Assembly (NCBI RefSeq): GCF_002113025.1
Contig: NZ_NEJH01000001.1
Span: 868,001-932,000, forward strand
Direction: 5' to 3'
DNA length: 64,000 bases
From: Pseudomonas sp. B28(2017)
GTDB taxonomy: Bacteria; Pseudomonadota; Gammaproteobacteria; Pseudomonadales; Pseudomonadaceae
In this document: positions 9,801 to 16,609 of the stretch, piece after piece
How the letters are laid out: each line of letters opens with the position of its first letter
Numbering within the stretch: position 1 is the stretch's first letter
Position numbers and translations under genes: made by a program
Notes under the pieces: generated by a model
What the model was told of the DNA's origin: nothing
What the model saw: only the letters and a program-made list of their open reading frames with translations
The model's database searches: none

Positions 9801-11623
9801 GACTGGCTCTGCGCGTCAGGGCGGTCTACAAGGACGCCAATGGCGTGCTTGAGGAAGTGTTCTCGGCACCGACCGCACCCATCACGGCGGCCGGTACCGG
9901 CACCGTCAATGTCCTGCCTGTTGGCACTGTGCTGATCAGCGATACGACCCCGACGGAAGCCACGGCCTTGACCGCCACGGATGCGTTCACCGACGCCAAC
10001 GGGACCACGACTTCGGTGATTACCCATCAGTGGCAGGCGGGCAGCGGTGCGATCTTTACCGACATCGCCGGCGCGACGGGCACGACCTTCACGCCCGACC
10101 AGGCGCAGGTCGGTCAGCAACTGCGTATCGTCGCGAGCTACACCGATGACCTCGGCACATTTGAGCAAGTCACCTCTGCCGCAACGACAGTGGTCGGTGA
10201 TCTGTTTGTCGGTACCGCCGGTGTCGACATCTGGACCGGCACAACAGGCGACGACGTGGCCAGCGGAGGTGCTGGCAATGACATCCTGAACGGCTTGGGC
10301 GGCAACGACATCCTCAATGGTGACGCGGGCAATGACGTGCTCATCGGCGGTCTTGGTGCCGATACGATGGCCGGCGGCGATGGCAACGATATCTACGAAG
10401 TCACCGACGCTGGGGACGTGGTGACCGAACTCGCCGGTGGCGGCATCGACGAGGTCTGGACCTCGCTCTCGAGCTACACCCTGAGTGACAACGTCGAGAA
10501 TCTGTTTTTCGGCGGCAGCGGCAACTTCGCGGGCACCGGCAACGTGCTCGACAACACGATCGTGGGCGGTGCGGGTAACGACATCATCATCGGTGCCGGA
10601 GGTGCCGACACGATGGTCGGCGGCGGTGGCAGCGATATCTACGAAGTCACCGACACCGGGGACCAGGTGATCGAGCTCGCCGGTGGCGGCAACGACACGG
10701 TCTGGACCTCGCTCGCGAGCTACAGCCTGGGTGCCAACGTCGAGAATCTGTTCTTCGGCGGCAGCGGCAACTTCGCGGGCACCGGCAACGTGCTCAACAA
10801 CGAGATGGCGGGCGGTGCGGGTAATGACGTCCTCATCGGTGCCGCAGGTGCCGACACAATGTCCGGCGGTGCTGGCAACGATATCTACGAAGTCACCGAC
10901 CCTGGGGACCAGGTGATCGAGGCCGCCGGTGCCGGCATCGACGAGGTCTGGACCTCGCTCGCGAACTACGCCCTGAGTGCCAACGTTGACAATCTGTTTT
11001 TCGGTGGCAGCGGCAACTTTGCGGGTACCGGCAACGAGCTGGTCAACACGCTCAGGGGCGGTGCGGGTAACGACATCCTCATCGGTAACGGAGGTGCCGA
11101 CACGATGGCCGGTGGCGGCGGCAACGATATCTACGAAGTCACCGACCTTGGGGACGTGGTAGGCGAGAACCTCGGTGACGGCAACGACACCGTCTGGACC
11201 TCGCTCGCGAGCTACACCCTGGGGGCCAACGTCGAGAATCTGTTTTTCGGCGGCAGTGGCAACTTTGTGGGCACTGGCAACGAGCTGGCCAACACGATCG
11301 TGGGGGGTGCAGGTGACGACTTCATCGTCGGCGCTGGCGGTAACGACGTGATGAGTGGCGGCGTGGCCGGCAACGATACGTTCGTGTTTGGTGCCGCGGG
11401 TTTCGGCAACGATACGGTCCTGAACTTCTTGGCCAATCCGGGCACAGGGCACGACTTGCTCGATCTCAGGCCGATGGGGATCACCAGCGCAACGTTCGCT
11501 GCCAACGTGACCATCACGGCTAGCGGGGCGGACACGGTGGTCGGGATCGGGGCGGACACGATTCACCTTGTGGGTGTCAACAGCGCGGGCGTTGATCAGA
11601 CGGACTTCATTCTGGCCACTTGA
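887..11623 (+). CDS. Giant two-domain secreted RTX animal-type haem peroxidase
   Basis: This 3578-residue protein belongs to the peroxidase-cyclooxygenase superfamily and matches the plan of P. putida PepA (PP_2561). Each of two tandem halves carries a full active site. Half 1 has distal His183 (GQFFDHGLD), catalytic Arg434/Glu437 (RVNEN) and proximal His560 (FRFGHS). Half 2 has His1699, Arg1955/Glu1958 and His2080. Fourteen GxDGxxGTADD-type calcium motifs are inserted in and beside the catalytic domains. Nonapeptide RTX calcium repeats (GGxGNDxx) follow each half, at about residues 925-1130 and 2440-2610, and again at 3110-3490. Three PKD/cadherin-like linkers (VGxLxxSxTxPTxGQTLT) lie between them. 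There is no N-terminal signal peptide, so export by a type I system using the C-terminus is expected; no such exporter is in the window. The GAGGA ahead of ATG 887 supports the start. Confidence 0.93.
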   Translation: MASFIKSDLEFILEQIFIAERNAAGASLIDMLPNVEVPFGLRTVSGILNNLADPQFGAADNIFPRMTTPVFNTAQVQPAGFFGPTDPGGTTPTSYLQTSGFVFDSQPRTISNLIVDQTANNPAAVAAAAFNPDSQTVTSPGLDGLFGTADDVSVFQIPNITPDAGLTVPFNAWMTFFGQFFDHGLDLVTKGGSGTVFIPLQPDDPLFVPGSPTNFMVLTRATNLPGPDGILGTADDIHEQQNTTSPFVDQNQTYSSHPSHQVFLRAYELNAAGDPVATGKLITNRDLGADGVFGTADDVEIGGMATWKVVKAQAHDLLGINLTDADVFNLPLLATDAYGNFLKGPNGLPQVVMKGPDGIAGTADDILVEGNRAAPIDLTNAVRTGHQFLIDIAHSADPTGGLTPDADTVIGGPQAPGTYDNELLDAHYIAGDGRVNENIGLTTVHSVFHHEHNRLVDQTKQTVLASNDLDFLNKWLMPDAQLTALPVTPADIAALHWNGERLFQAAKFGTEMQYQHLVFEEFARTVQPQVDAFLAPMGNDTTIDPSIVAEFAHTVFRFGHSMLVETVDRFDANFNVVGDGNPTVAGNQQTGLIAAFLNPLAFAASGPTPEQATGAVVRGLTRQVGNEIDEFVTDAVRNNLVGLPLDLAALNLTRGRDAGIPSLNAARREFYHMTGDSQLTPYTSWADFAQHMKHPESLVNFIAAYGTHSTITSATTMAGKRAAAADLVFGSATAPIDRLDFLHSTGVWANNAGADGIPNTADDFTISGLDNVDFWIGGLAEEKMPFGGLLGSSFNFVFETQLENLQNGDRFYYLARTAGLNFGTELENNSFANLVMLNSDATHLPANIFQTPAFILETDPLHQFNQSVVAGPDGIVGTADDLPANADPFGPSDHPIGSPRIDHFTPLVIRDNPDTVGPDTNYLHYTGGDTVVLGGTAGNDILIAGDSDDDTVYGDAGNDRLDGGYGNDNIFGGTGDDIITDIGGDDVIHGEDGNDVIQAGNSTLAGNNLVLGGDGKDFVITTEDISMIFGGKGDDFLLGNKVNLSPQGDEGDDWIEGGTQDGAVGDSNSPTLSDDVPGNDIFIGKGGFDEMIGEGGDDVFVASDAQDKMDGMSGFDWTTYKNDKYGVTVDMVVPFFSPYHPVPDAAGNIVGAFAQSPDAVYDRFAEVEGLSGSAFADFLRGDEQNAAIIANITARGSILTNFDLVSGLRAFVGSAGFGADGIGGTADDQFGAGNIILGGDGSDIIEGRGGSDLIDGDSWLNVRISVRQNIDGTGPEIATFDSMVPLIPLMLNGTFNPGQLVAVREILPGTSAGGAAFDTVNFMGPLANYTIAVNGIVVDPAVALNIVGTDIVTVTDNVGQEETDRLTNIERLQFSDQSVVLVQGVNAEPVGALTVSNTAPTVGQTLTASAAGITDGDNAGGAIHNPISYIWQFEATPGSGVFEDIILGPGRIGIGFTRADQPTFKVTSDLAGLAIRVKAFYADDHGVTEQVFSAPTTAVVAAPPAPVVAPSLIDPQTTAPSNGVRYTQSDLAFILDQIKIAERNAAGENLNSLLDNVRMPFGLRTVEGTENNLLHPEFGAADNVFPRLTTPDFRTADAGTSYTQTSGLVIDSQPRTISNLIVDQTANNPAAVAATFDPGLDGILGTADDVLKAGAQVVTGTRTDGTTFQTFFDPNISPDAGLTAPFNQWMTFFGQFFDHGLDLVTKGGSGTVFIPLQPDDPLFVPGSPTNFMVLTRATNQPGPDGILGTADDIHENTNTTSPFVDQNQTYSSHPSHQVFLRAYELNAAGDPVATGKLIENRDLGADGVFGTADDVGIGGMATWKVVKAQANALLGINLTDADFDNVPLLATDAYGNFIKGPNGFPQVVMKGPDGIAGTADDVLVEGNPLAPISLVDAVRTGHAFLNDIAHTAVPVDSQTGAALLPDVDTVAGGPVAAGFYDNELLDAHYIAGDGRVNENIGLTTVHSIFHHEHNRLVDHTKAVVLATAASGDVSFLNEWLLTPVTAVPADTSTLDWNGERLFQTAKFGTEMQYQHLVFEEFARTIQPMVDPFFAPGQVYDTAIDPSIVAEFAHTVYRFGHSMLLEQVDRLDPNFASSDIGLIQAFLNPLEFAGSGPTPEQAAGAIVRGVTRQVGNEIDEFVTEALRNNLLGLPLDLPSINLARGRDTGIPSLNAARREFYLPTGDAELKPYTSWADFVQHIKHPESLINFIAAYGTHPTITAATTLADKRAAAADLVLGGATAPADRVDFLNSTGAWTSTAGADGVLHTADDVTITGLDNIDFWVGGLAEEKMPFGGMLGSTFNFVFENQMEKLQDGDRFYYLERTASMDFGAELENNTFSSLVMANTDATHLPGRVFLTPAYTLEVNQANQYNPSVIAGPDGIVGTADDLPANADPFGPSNHPIGSPRSDFLTPLVIRDNPATPGPDTNYLHYTGADTVVLGGTPGNDILIAGDSDDDTVYGDAGNDRIDGGYGNDQLFGGTGDDIITDIGGDDVIHGEDGNDVIQGGNGLNLILGQAGQDFIITGEDAADTSGGLGNDFILGSKANEFARGGEGDDWIQGGSADGVAGDNFDAFGNDPIKGNDVFMGDGGPDNFDGEGGDDIMIGSPSEADRFIGFSGFDWATFKDDPAGVTIGLNSRLRFFDQPQVPGSTASILARLDLVEGLSGSSHADFLSGDDSDAALLAVAGVNGSVLTNFDLISGLRAFVGAAGNGADGIAGTADDKFDGGNIVLGGAGSDVIEGRGGDDLIDGDKWLNVRISVRQNIDGTGPEIATFDNMTPLVPLMLNGTYNPGQLQVVREILTSTTQDFDTALFSGNFADYTVVNNANGTLTVTDSVAGRDGTDTLSNIERLQFADQAVVLGGVNSVPVGSLRIDDPTPAVGQTLTVSAAGITDADNTATGGAITSPISYFWQFEARPGSGVFEDITFFAAGEVARAEGTTVTVGSELRVPPPATLIGAVPAIPQLVVATGLALRVRAVYKDANGVLEEVFSAPTAPITAAGTGTVNVLPVGTVLISDTTPTEATALTATDAFTDANGTTTSVITHQWQAGSGAIFTDIAGATGTTFTPDQAQVGQQLRIVASYTDDLGTFEQVTSAATTVVGDLFVGTAGVDIWTGTTGDDVASGGAGNDILNGLGGNDILNGDAGNDVLIGGLGADTMAGGDGNDIYEVTDAGDVVTELAGGGIDEVWTSLSSYTLSDNVENLFFGGSGNFAGTGNVLDNTIVGGAGNDIIIGAGGADTMVGGGGSDIYEVTDTGDQVIELAGGGNDTVWTSLASYSLGANVENLFFGGSGNFAGTGNVLNNEMAGGAGNDVLIGAAGADTMSGGAGNDIYEVTDPGDQVIEAAGAGIDEVWTSLANYALSANVDNLFFGGSGNFAGTGNELVNTLRGGAGNDILIGNGGADTMAGGGGNDIYEVTDLGDVVGENLGDGNDTVWTSLASYTLGANVENLFFGGSGNFVGTGNELANTIVGGAGDDFIVGAGGNDVMSGGVAGNDTFVFGAAGFGNDTVLNFLANPGTGHDLLDLRPMGITSATFAANVTITASGADTVVGIGADTIHLVGVNSAGVDQTDFILAT
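10391..11374 (+). repeat. Four exact-period 246-bp tandem repeats in the peroxidase C-terminus
   Basis: Copies of the coding sequence for IYEVTD begin at 10391, 10637, 10883 and 11129, each exactly 246 bases (82 residues) apart. Every unit encodes IYEVTD, a VWTSL..Y.L strand, a VENLFFGGSGNF.GTGN segment and an RTX nonapeptide block. The fourth unit diverges at its end, where the secretion-signal region begins. This is an RTX-associated beta-roll extension. Confidence 0.9.
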
Positions 11624-11664
11624 GGTACTGGTCAGTAGTGTCGCAGGGAGCGTGGACAGCGGAG

Positions 11665-11692
11665 GGGAGGGCAATGGATGCCCTCCCTTTTT
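11665..11692 (+). terminator. Intrinsic terminator of the peroxidase gene
   Basis: A perfect 8-bp stem, GGGAGGGC (11665-11672) with GCCCTCCC (11680-11687), closes a 7-base loop and is followed by five T residues. It lies 42 bases after the peroxidase stop codon. Confidence 0.9.
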
Positions 11693-11797
11693 CCTTCCAT
11701 TCAATGACCCATCAGTTTCGCGTTAAAGATCTCGGGCAGTGATATTTCAGCAGTGCGCTGGTTGCTCAAAGACCGCCGAGCGAGGTGGTGTTGAGTG

Positions 11798-11919
11798 TCA
11801 GCCGGGGAACTGATCTCCAAACATGGGGTACCCGCCGGCGGAACCTTCGCGTGTTGTCTCGTCCTGGATCACATCCCAGTGTTCGACCATCACACCGTCC
11901 TCCAGGCGCACGCCATCGC
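11798..11919 (-). pseudogene. C-terminal remnant of an NTF2/SnoaL-like protein
   Basis: Reading the minus strand from about 11919 to the TGA at 11798-11800 gives about 40 residues containing LEDGVMVEHWDVIQDE and then GYPMFGDQFPG. The LExG.xVEHWDVIQ motif is typical of the last strands of SnoaL-like/NTF2-fold proteins. No start codon or N-terminal two thirds is present, so this is a gene relic. It lies just downstream of the LysR gene on the same strand. The rest of the 11624-11938 gap holds only the peroxidase terminator. Confidence 0.6.
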
Positions 11920-11938
11920 GGTTTGAGTCTGATATCGC

Positions 11939-12856
11939 TTACGCCCTTTCGAGCAAGTGCTCCAGAAACAATCCCGCCGCGACCGACAACGCCTCTCGCG
12001 ACCTCACACACACGCTGAGTTCGCGGGAGGCCCACGGCTCATCCAGCCTGATCGCCTTCGCACCGTCCATTTTGTAAATCGCCGCGCTCCCCTCGGGCAG
12101 GATGCCAATGCCCAGGCCGGCCTGAACCATCAGGCATAGCGCGTCGTAGCTGGAGACTTCCATGCGGATTTTCAGCGAACGCCCCAGGTCGTTGGCCGCC
12201 TTGATCAACTGAAAGTTGAGATGAGTGCCACTGCGCAAGGCTATGTATTCGTGATCCAGGGTTTCGCTGAACTTGACGGAGTGGCGTGTCGCCAGCGGAT
12301 GCCCGAGGGGCACAAGTAACACCAGGCGATCGGTACGAAAAGGGAAAACCTCGATATCGGCACCGTGCGGAAGACGGGTGAAGATGCCAATGTCAGTGCG
12401 ATTTTCGGACACGGCCTTGGTGATGGCCAGGCTTTGCCTTTCTTCGAGGCTGATATTGATCAGTGGGTACAGTTCCATGAACGACTTGATCAGGCCCGGG
12501 AGGAATTGGGTGATGGCGGAAATATTGGCCAGGACATGCACCGAGCCACGGCGGCCATGGGAGTAGTCACGCATCTGCACGACGATTTCATTGAGGTTGT
12601 TCAATGCACTGCGCGCCATGAACAGTAGCGACAGACCGGCGTCGGTCGGGGTGATGCCTTTGTTGGTGCGATTGAGCAGTTTCGAGTCGAGCAGTTCTTC
12701 CAGCTCGCTGAGCCGTTTGCTGACCGCCGCCGCGGCGATGTGTTCGCGTTTGGCGGCGGCAGCAATGGTGCCTTCTTCAACGACGCTGACAAAGAGTCGC
12801 AACGAGACCGGATCGAGTTTCATGGGAGGTACCGGTTTGGCCTGAGTGGCCAGCAT
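11939..12856 (-). CDS. LysR-family transcriptional regulator
   Basis: This 305-residue LysR regulator has an N-terminal winged HTH (about residues 15-72, with AAAAKREHIAAAAVSKRLSELE) and a substrate-binding domain in the C-terminal 210 residues. The start at 12856 is supported by AGGAGG five bases upstream. An internal Met at 12823 has no such site. It is 21 bases downstream of the maleate isomerase gene and co-directional, so it is probably the last gene of that transcription unit and its likely regulator. The inducer is unknown; a dicarboxylic or nicotinate-type intermediate is a guess from the context. Confidence 0.85.
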   Translation of the reverse strand: MLATQAKPVPPMKLDPVSLRLFVSVVEEGTIAAAAKREHIAAAAVSKRLSELEELLDSKLLNRTNKGITPTDAGLSLLFMARSALNNLNEIVVQMRDYSHGRRGSVHVLANISAITQFLPGLIKSFMELYPLINISLEERQSLAITKAVSENRTDIGIFTRLPHGADIEVFPFRTDRLVLLVPLGHPLATRHSVKFSETLDHEYIALRSGTHLNFQLIKAANDLGRSLKIRMEVSSYDALCLMVQAGLGIGILPEGSAAIYKMDGAKAIRLDEPWASRELSVCVRSREALSVAAGLFLEHLLERA

Positions 12857-12877
12857 AGTACCTCCTTCGACATCGGC

Positions 12878-13630
12878 TCAAAACGTCCCGGACAACAGAT
12901 GGCCGGCGTTGGGTACTTGTGCCTTGAGGCCAAGGGTTTTCAACATCTGGTAAACGGTGGCGACCGATGCCGACAGCACCGGCTTGTCGAGGCGATCCTG
13001 GACAAGCTGGATCGCGGGTAGCGACGGCATTTGCACGCAGCACGACAACACCACGCCATCGGCCTGGCCGATGTTGAGCCGGTCGGCGTGAGCCAGCAGA
13101 TTCATCGGGTCCAGACGCCCGACTTCGAGGTTGTCGGAAACCTCCAGGCTGATGGAATCGACCACTTCGATTCCGGCCGCTTCGATGTAGTCGATGACCT
13201 GTTGGGTCAGCGGCTTCATGTACGGGGTGATGATCGAGATTTTTTTGTAATCGAGCATTTTCAGACTGTCGATCAGTGCGCCTGCGGAGCTGAGTACTGG
13301 TGCGTTCGATTGATTGGACGCCACTGTCTTGCTCAGTCGCTCTTGCGAGACTTTGTGATAGCCCGCGCCTTGGCACATGATCGCCACCAGGCAGGCATAG
13401 GCCATGACATCCACTCGCGCATCGCTCAATTCCAGCGCGCAACGGTCGCTGTCGATGTCCATCTTCTTCAGCTCTTCGGGGCTGACGTGCATCATGCGCA
13501 TGCGTGAGGAGTGAAAGGTAAAGCGCTCTTCGGGAAACAGTTCGTAGCGCGAAGTCAGCATGGCCGGAATTTCGGTTTCCATTGTCGTGTTGGAACTGGG
13601 AACGATTTGGCCGATGCGAAAATTTTTCAT
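12878..13630 (-). CDS. Maleate cis-trans isomerase (Asp/Glu racemase superfamily)
   Basis: This 250-residue protein matches the maleate isomerase family that includes NicE of the Pseudomonas nicotinate pathway, which converts maleate to fumarate without a cofactor. It opens with the family signature RIGQIVPSSNTTMETEIPAM. It keeps the two catalytic cysteines, Cys80 (YACLVAIM) and Cys198 (SCCVQMPSLP), and its length is normal for the family. ATG 13630 follows AGGAAG six bases upstream. The gene sits between an MFS transporter and a LysR regulator in one minus-strand unit. No other nic genes (NicA to NicF) are in the window, so here it may serve imported maleate or a related cis-diacid. Arylmalonate decarboxylase is a related alternative, but the N-terminal signature favours maleate isomerase. 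Confidence 0.85.
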   Translation of the reverse strand: MKNFRIGQIVPSSNTTMETEIPAMLTSRYELFPEERFTFHSSRMRMMHVSPEELKKMDIDSDRCALELSDARVDVMAYACLVAIMCQGAGYHKVSQERLSKTVASNQSNAPVLSSAGALIDSLKMLDYKKISIITPYMKPLTQQVIDYIEAAGIEVVDSISLEVSDNLEVGRLDPMNLLAHADRLNIGQADGVVLSCCVQMPSLPAIQLVQDRLDKPVLSASVATVYQMLKTLGLKAQVPNAGHLLSGTF

Positions 13631-13656
13631 GGAATTCTTCCTTTGAGCAGTTCAGG

Positions 13657-14976
13657 TCAGTTGCCGCTGGTGAGTTGAACGCCTTTGGTTTCCTGCAACG
13701 TGAACACCATGACAGCGGCGATGACGTAGGAAACGGAGGCAAGGGAAATGGTGGCGGTGAAGCCGATGAGCGGGATCAGTACTGGCACCAGCTTGATGCC
13801 GGCGATGGCACCGACTCGGCCGAAGTTGAAACAGAATCCCGACGCAGTTGAACGAATGCTGGTCGGGAACAACTCCGAGTACCAGGCGCCGAACCCGCTG
13901 AAATAACCGGTGAAGAAGCCCAGCAGTGCCGCCAGCGAACCGAGGGCGATGACATTCTGGGTGGTGAACAGCAGCTTGCCGTCCGTCAATGGCATCAAGG
14001 TCGCCGTGTAGGCAAACACCGGCACCATGATTGCCATGCCGCCAAAAAATACAGCGAACGACAGGCGACGACCGATGCTTTCCGCCAGGTAGCCGTAGGC
14101 CAGGTAACCGATGGTGGCGCCGATGCCGATCCAGATGACAAACACCGGAGCCTGATCGATGCGCACATTCAGAATGCTCTGCAGGTAAGCCGGCATGAAC
14201 GTGGTGATGATCCAGTAACCGTACATGCCCAGTACCGAAATGCTCAGGCCCAGCAGGGTCACTTTCAGGTATTGCGGGCGGAATATTTCCAGCAGTCGAC
14301 CCTTGTCGCTGTTACGCCGCATGAATTCACGGTTGGCCAGCCAGACAGGTGATTCCTTGACGAACAGCCAGATGAACACCAGGGTGAAATACGCCGGGAT
14401 CGAGGCGTAGATGAACAAGCTGCGCCAGGATTCAGGGTTGCCGCCATCGAGGAACGTCCAGGCGAAAATCGCCGCCAGCAGCCCACCACCCGACCAGCCG
14501 GTCTGCATCACCGCAAAGGCCTTGGCACGACCGGCCGCAGGCCAGATCTCGGACACCAGCGCCGCCGCGGCGGACCACAAGCCACCGACGGCGATGCCGA
14601 CACAGAAGCGGAACACATTGAGTTGCCACAGGCTGTCGGCAAAAGCACAGAGCAGGGTGCCGGTGCCGTAGACGAACACCGACAGCATCATGGTTTTCTT
14701 GCGGCCGATCTTGTCGGAAATGTTGCCGAGGAAGAAACCACCGATGCCGGTGGCCAGCAGAAACCAGGCCACCGTGGAGACCACGTCGCCCAGGCCGACG
14801 GCGAAGGTCTTGGCGACCGCCAGCAGGACAAAGCCGAAGACGGTGGCATCCAGGGCATCGAATAGCCAGGCGGCCCAGGAACCACCCAGCGTCACGTAGC
14901 GCTGGGTGGCGGTCAGTTGACCGATTCTATCGACGACAGGAGCTTGCGCCGTGGAACTGGCGGCCAGGGTTTTCAT
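13657..14976 (-). CDS. MFS transporter, probably for a carboxylate
   Basis: This 439-residue major facilitator has 12 predicted membrane segments. TM1 carries the FDALDATVFGF type motif, and the 2-3 loop reads GNISDKIGRKKTMM (the MFS signature DKxGRK). It resembles metabolite:H+ symporters of the sialate/lactate (SHS) and aromatic-acid groups. ATG 14976 has GAGG eight bases upstream. It is the first gene of the unit that continues with maleate isomerase and LysR. The likely job is import of the isomerase substrate, such as maleate or a precursor. That link is inferred from co-transcription alone. Confidence 0.8.
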   Translation of the reverse strand: MKTLAASSTAQAPVVDRIGQLTATQRYVTLGGSWAAWLFDALDATVFGFVLLAVAKTFAVGLGDVVSTVAWFLLATGIGGFFLGNISDKIGRKKTMMLSVFVYGTGTLLCAFADSLWQLNVFRFCVGIAVGGLWSAAAALVSEIWPAAGRAKAFAVMQTGWSGGGLLAAIFAWTFLDGGNPESWRSLFIYASIPAYFTLVFIWLFVKESPVWLANREFMRRNSDKGRLLEIFRPQYLKVTLLGLSISVLGMYGYWIITTFMPAYLQSILNVRIDQAPVFVIWIGIGATIGYLAYGYLAESIGRRLSFAVFFGGMAIMVPVFAYTATLMPLTDGKLLFTTQNVIALGSLAALLGFFTGYFSGFGAWYSELFPTSIRSTASGFCFNFGRVGAIAGIKLVPVLIPLIGFTATISLASVSYVIAAVMVFTLQETKGVQLTSGN

Positions 14977-15199
14977 GGTTCAACCTCGCGGGTTTGCGTT
15001 TTTATTCTTGGAGCTCGTGTGCCGAGTAGTGAATGGCAGCCGAGTGGTCATGTGCGACCGATGTTAGGAGAGGTGAAAGCCGTTCGTATATCAGCCATTC
15101 ACGAGCCTGCCATCGCGGGTGACGATGGCAGTGAGGAGGGGTAAGAGAAGATCGCAATCGGAAGCCGGTACAACGTTTTTCACCGCGCTGCTGCCGCAG

Positions 15200-16372
15200 T
15201 CAGAAATACTTGAGCCAGCCGATATCGCGACGACGCGCCTTCAGTGCGGCGAACCAGCGCACAGGTAAGTACAGCGACGTGGCCAGGAGCATTGCCGTCA
15301 GCCACACAGCCCAGATGCCGTCGAAACCGAAGTAGCTACCCTGGTTCAAACCCAACAGTGCAACGCCGATCAGATACAGCACTTTCAGTACGTAAAGGTG
15401 AAGCAGATAGAAGAACATGGGTGCCGCACCAAATACCGCCAGGGCGCTGATCCACTTGCGTTGCCGGGCGAGCTCAAAGCCCAGAAGCAGTAACAGCCCC
15501 ACCCCTAGAGTCAGAGCAAGGAATAGCAGGGAAGGTGGATATTTTGTGATGTTGAAAAAACTCATCAAGCTTTGTGCGGTGCTTTCGTAGGCCACCCAAT
15601 GGGCTTCGCCATAACCATTGGCAAGGCGCAGTGCCAGGAAGCCTGTCAACGCTCCAATGCCTGCCAGCAACAGGTTGCGTTGACGCATGTTGACGCAGGC
15701 CGAACGAGCAAACCAGGGGCCGATGCAGTAACCCAGGGCGATCACCCCGATCCAGGGCAGAACAGGATAGGAGGTTCGCAACCTTAGCCCTTCGGATACG
15801 TCGATCCAGCCGCGATCATGGAGAACCGCCCAAGGCACGTGCATCGTTGCACCGACCGGGAAGTGCAGACCATCGAGCAGGTTGTGCCCGGCGACGATGA
15901 GCAAGCCCAAGGCAAACAGGATTGGCCTTGGCAGCCAGACCAGTATGGAGAGGGCAATCATGCTGACGCCGATGGCCCAGATCACCTGCATGTAAATCAC
16001 AGTGGGTGGGAACTGGAATGTCCAGGCGAAATTCACCAAGGTGAACTCCAGCAGCACCAGGAACAGGCCGCGCTTGAACAGGAAGGTGGAAATGTCGCGC
16101 CTGCCCTGATGTTTTTCGCCGTACAGGTACGCAGACAGTCCAGTGAGAAGTACGAACACGGGGGCACACAGATGAGCGAGCGTCCGGCTGAAAAACAATG
16201 CCGGTTCGGTGGTCTCGATCCCCATCGGGTCAGCGACCTGGCGGTGCAGGAAGAAAGTCTCTCGCACGTGGTCCAGCAGCATGAATATGATCACTAATCC
16301 CCTGAGGGCATCGATGGACAACAGACGCTGGTTTAAGCGCGTAACGGGCGGAATATGAACAGGGATAGTCAT
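15200..16372 (-). CDS. DUF1624 / heparan-alpha-glucosaminide acetyltransferase-like membrane protein
   Basis: This is a 390-residue polytopic inner-membrane protein with about ten hydrophobic segments. It opens with the hallmark RLLSIDALRGLVIIFMLLDH of the HGSNAT-like DUF1624 family, which includes the predicted active-site His of the acyltransferase fold. Members are thought to transfer acyl groups across the membrane to a sugar or other acceptor; the bacterial substrate is unknown. It stands alone on the minus strand, upstream of the MFS gene with a 223-base gap, and faces the binding-protein operon at 16610 divergently. I see no transport partner or glycan gene beside it. Confidence 0.8.
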   Translation of the reverse strand: MTIPVHIPPVTRLNQRLLSIDALRGLVIIFMLLDHVRETFFLHRQVADPMGIETTEPALFFSRTLAHLCAPVFVLLTGLSAYLYGEKHQGRRDISTFLFKRGLFLVLLEFTLVNFAWTFQFPPTVIYMQVIWAIGVSMIALSILVWLPRPILFALGLLIVAGHNLLDGLHFPVGATMHVPWAVLHDRGWIDVSEGLRLRTSYPVLPWIGVIALGYCIGPWFARSACVNMRQRNLLLAGIGALTGFLALRLANGYGEAHWVAYESTAQSLMSFFNITKYPPSLLFLALTLGVGLLLLLGFELARQRKWISALAVFGAAPMFFYLLHLYVLKVLYLIGVALLGLNQGSYFGFDGIWAVWLTAMLLATSLYLPVRWFAALKARRRDIGWLKYF

Positions 16373-16609
16373 CGGAAATCACAGGATGGGAGTGAACAGC
16401 TCTGCCAACAGTCGCTGACAGTTTGAGTAATGTTATCGTATAACACTATGTCGATCTCTCTGCAAAGAAGAACAGAGTGAAGCCCGTGATCGAACCCTCA
16501 ATTTCGATATAGCCTGAAGCTAGCTATATATTCCATAAAACAAGTACAAACGTATTTTATAGTGCGTTTTAATCTAATCAGATTTTTACAACTGATTGGA
16601 GCTTCGTAC

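Noticed and set aside
3740..11360. Repeated GGC-AAC-GAC pattern resembling a DNA repeat array or CRISPR
   Set aside because: The spacing is codon-based and encodes RTX nonapeptides; there are no constant repeats with unique spacers.
8996..11704. Very long minus-strand open frame (about 900 codons) opposite the peroxidase gene
   Set aside because: It is the antisense shadow of GC-rich RTX repeats; its product is low-complexity Val/Asp/Ala sequence with no family features. The same holds for the long minus frames at 1286-3010, 3578-5470, 5573-6991 and 6992-8095.
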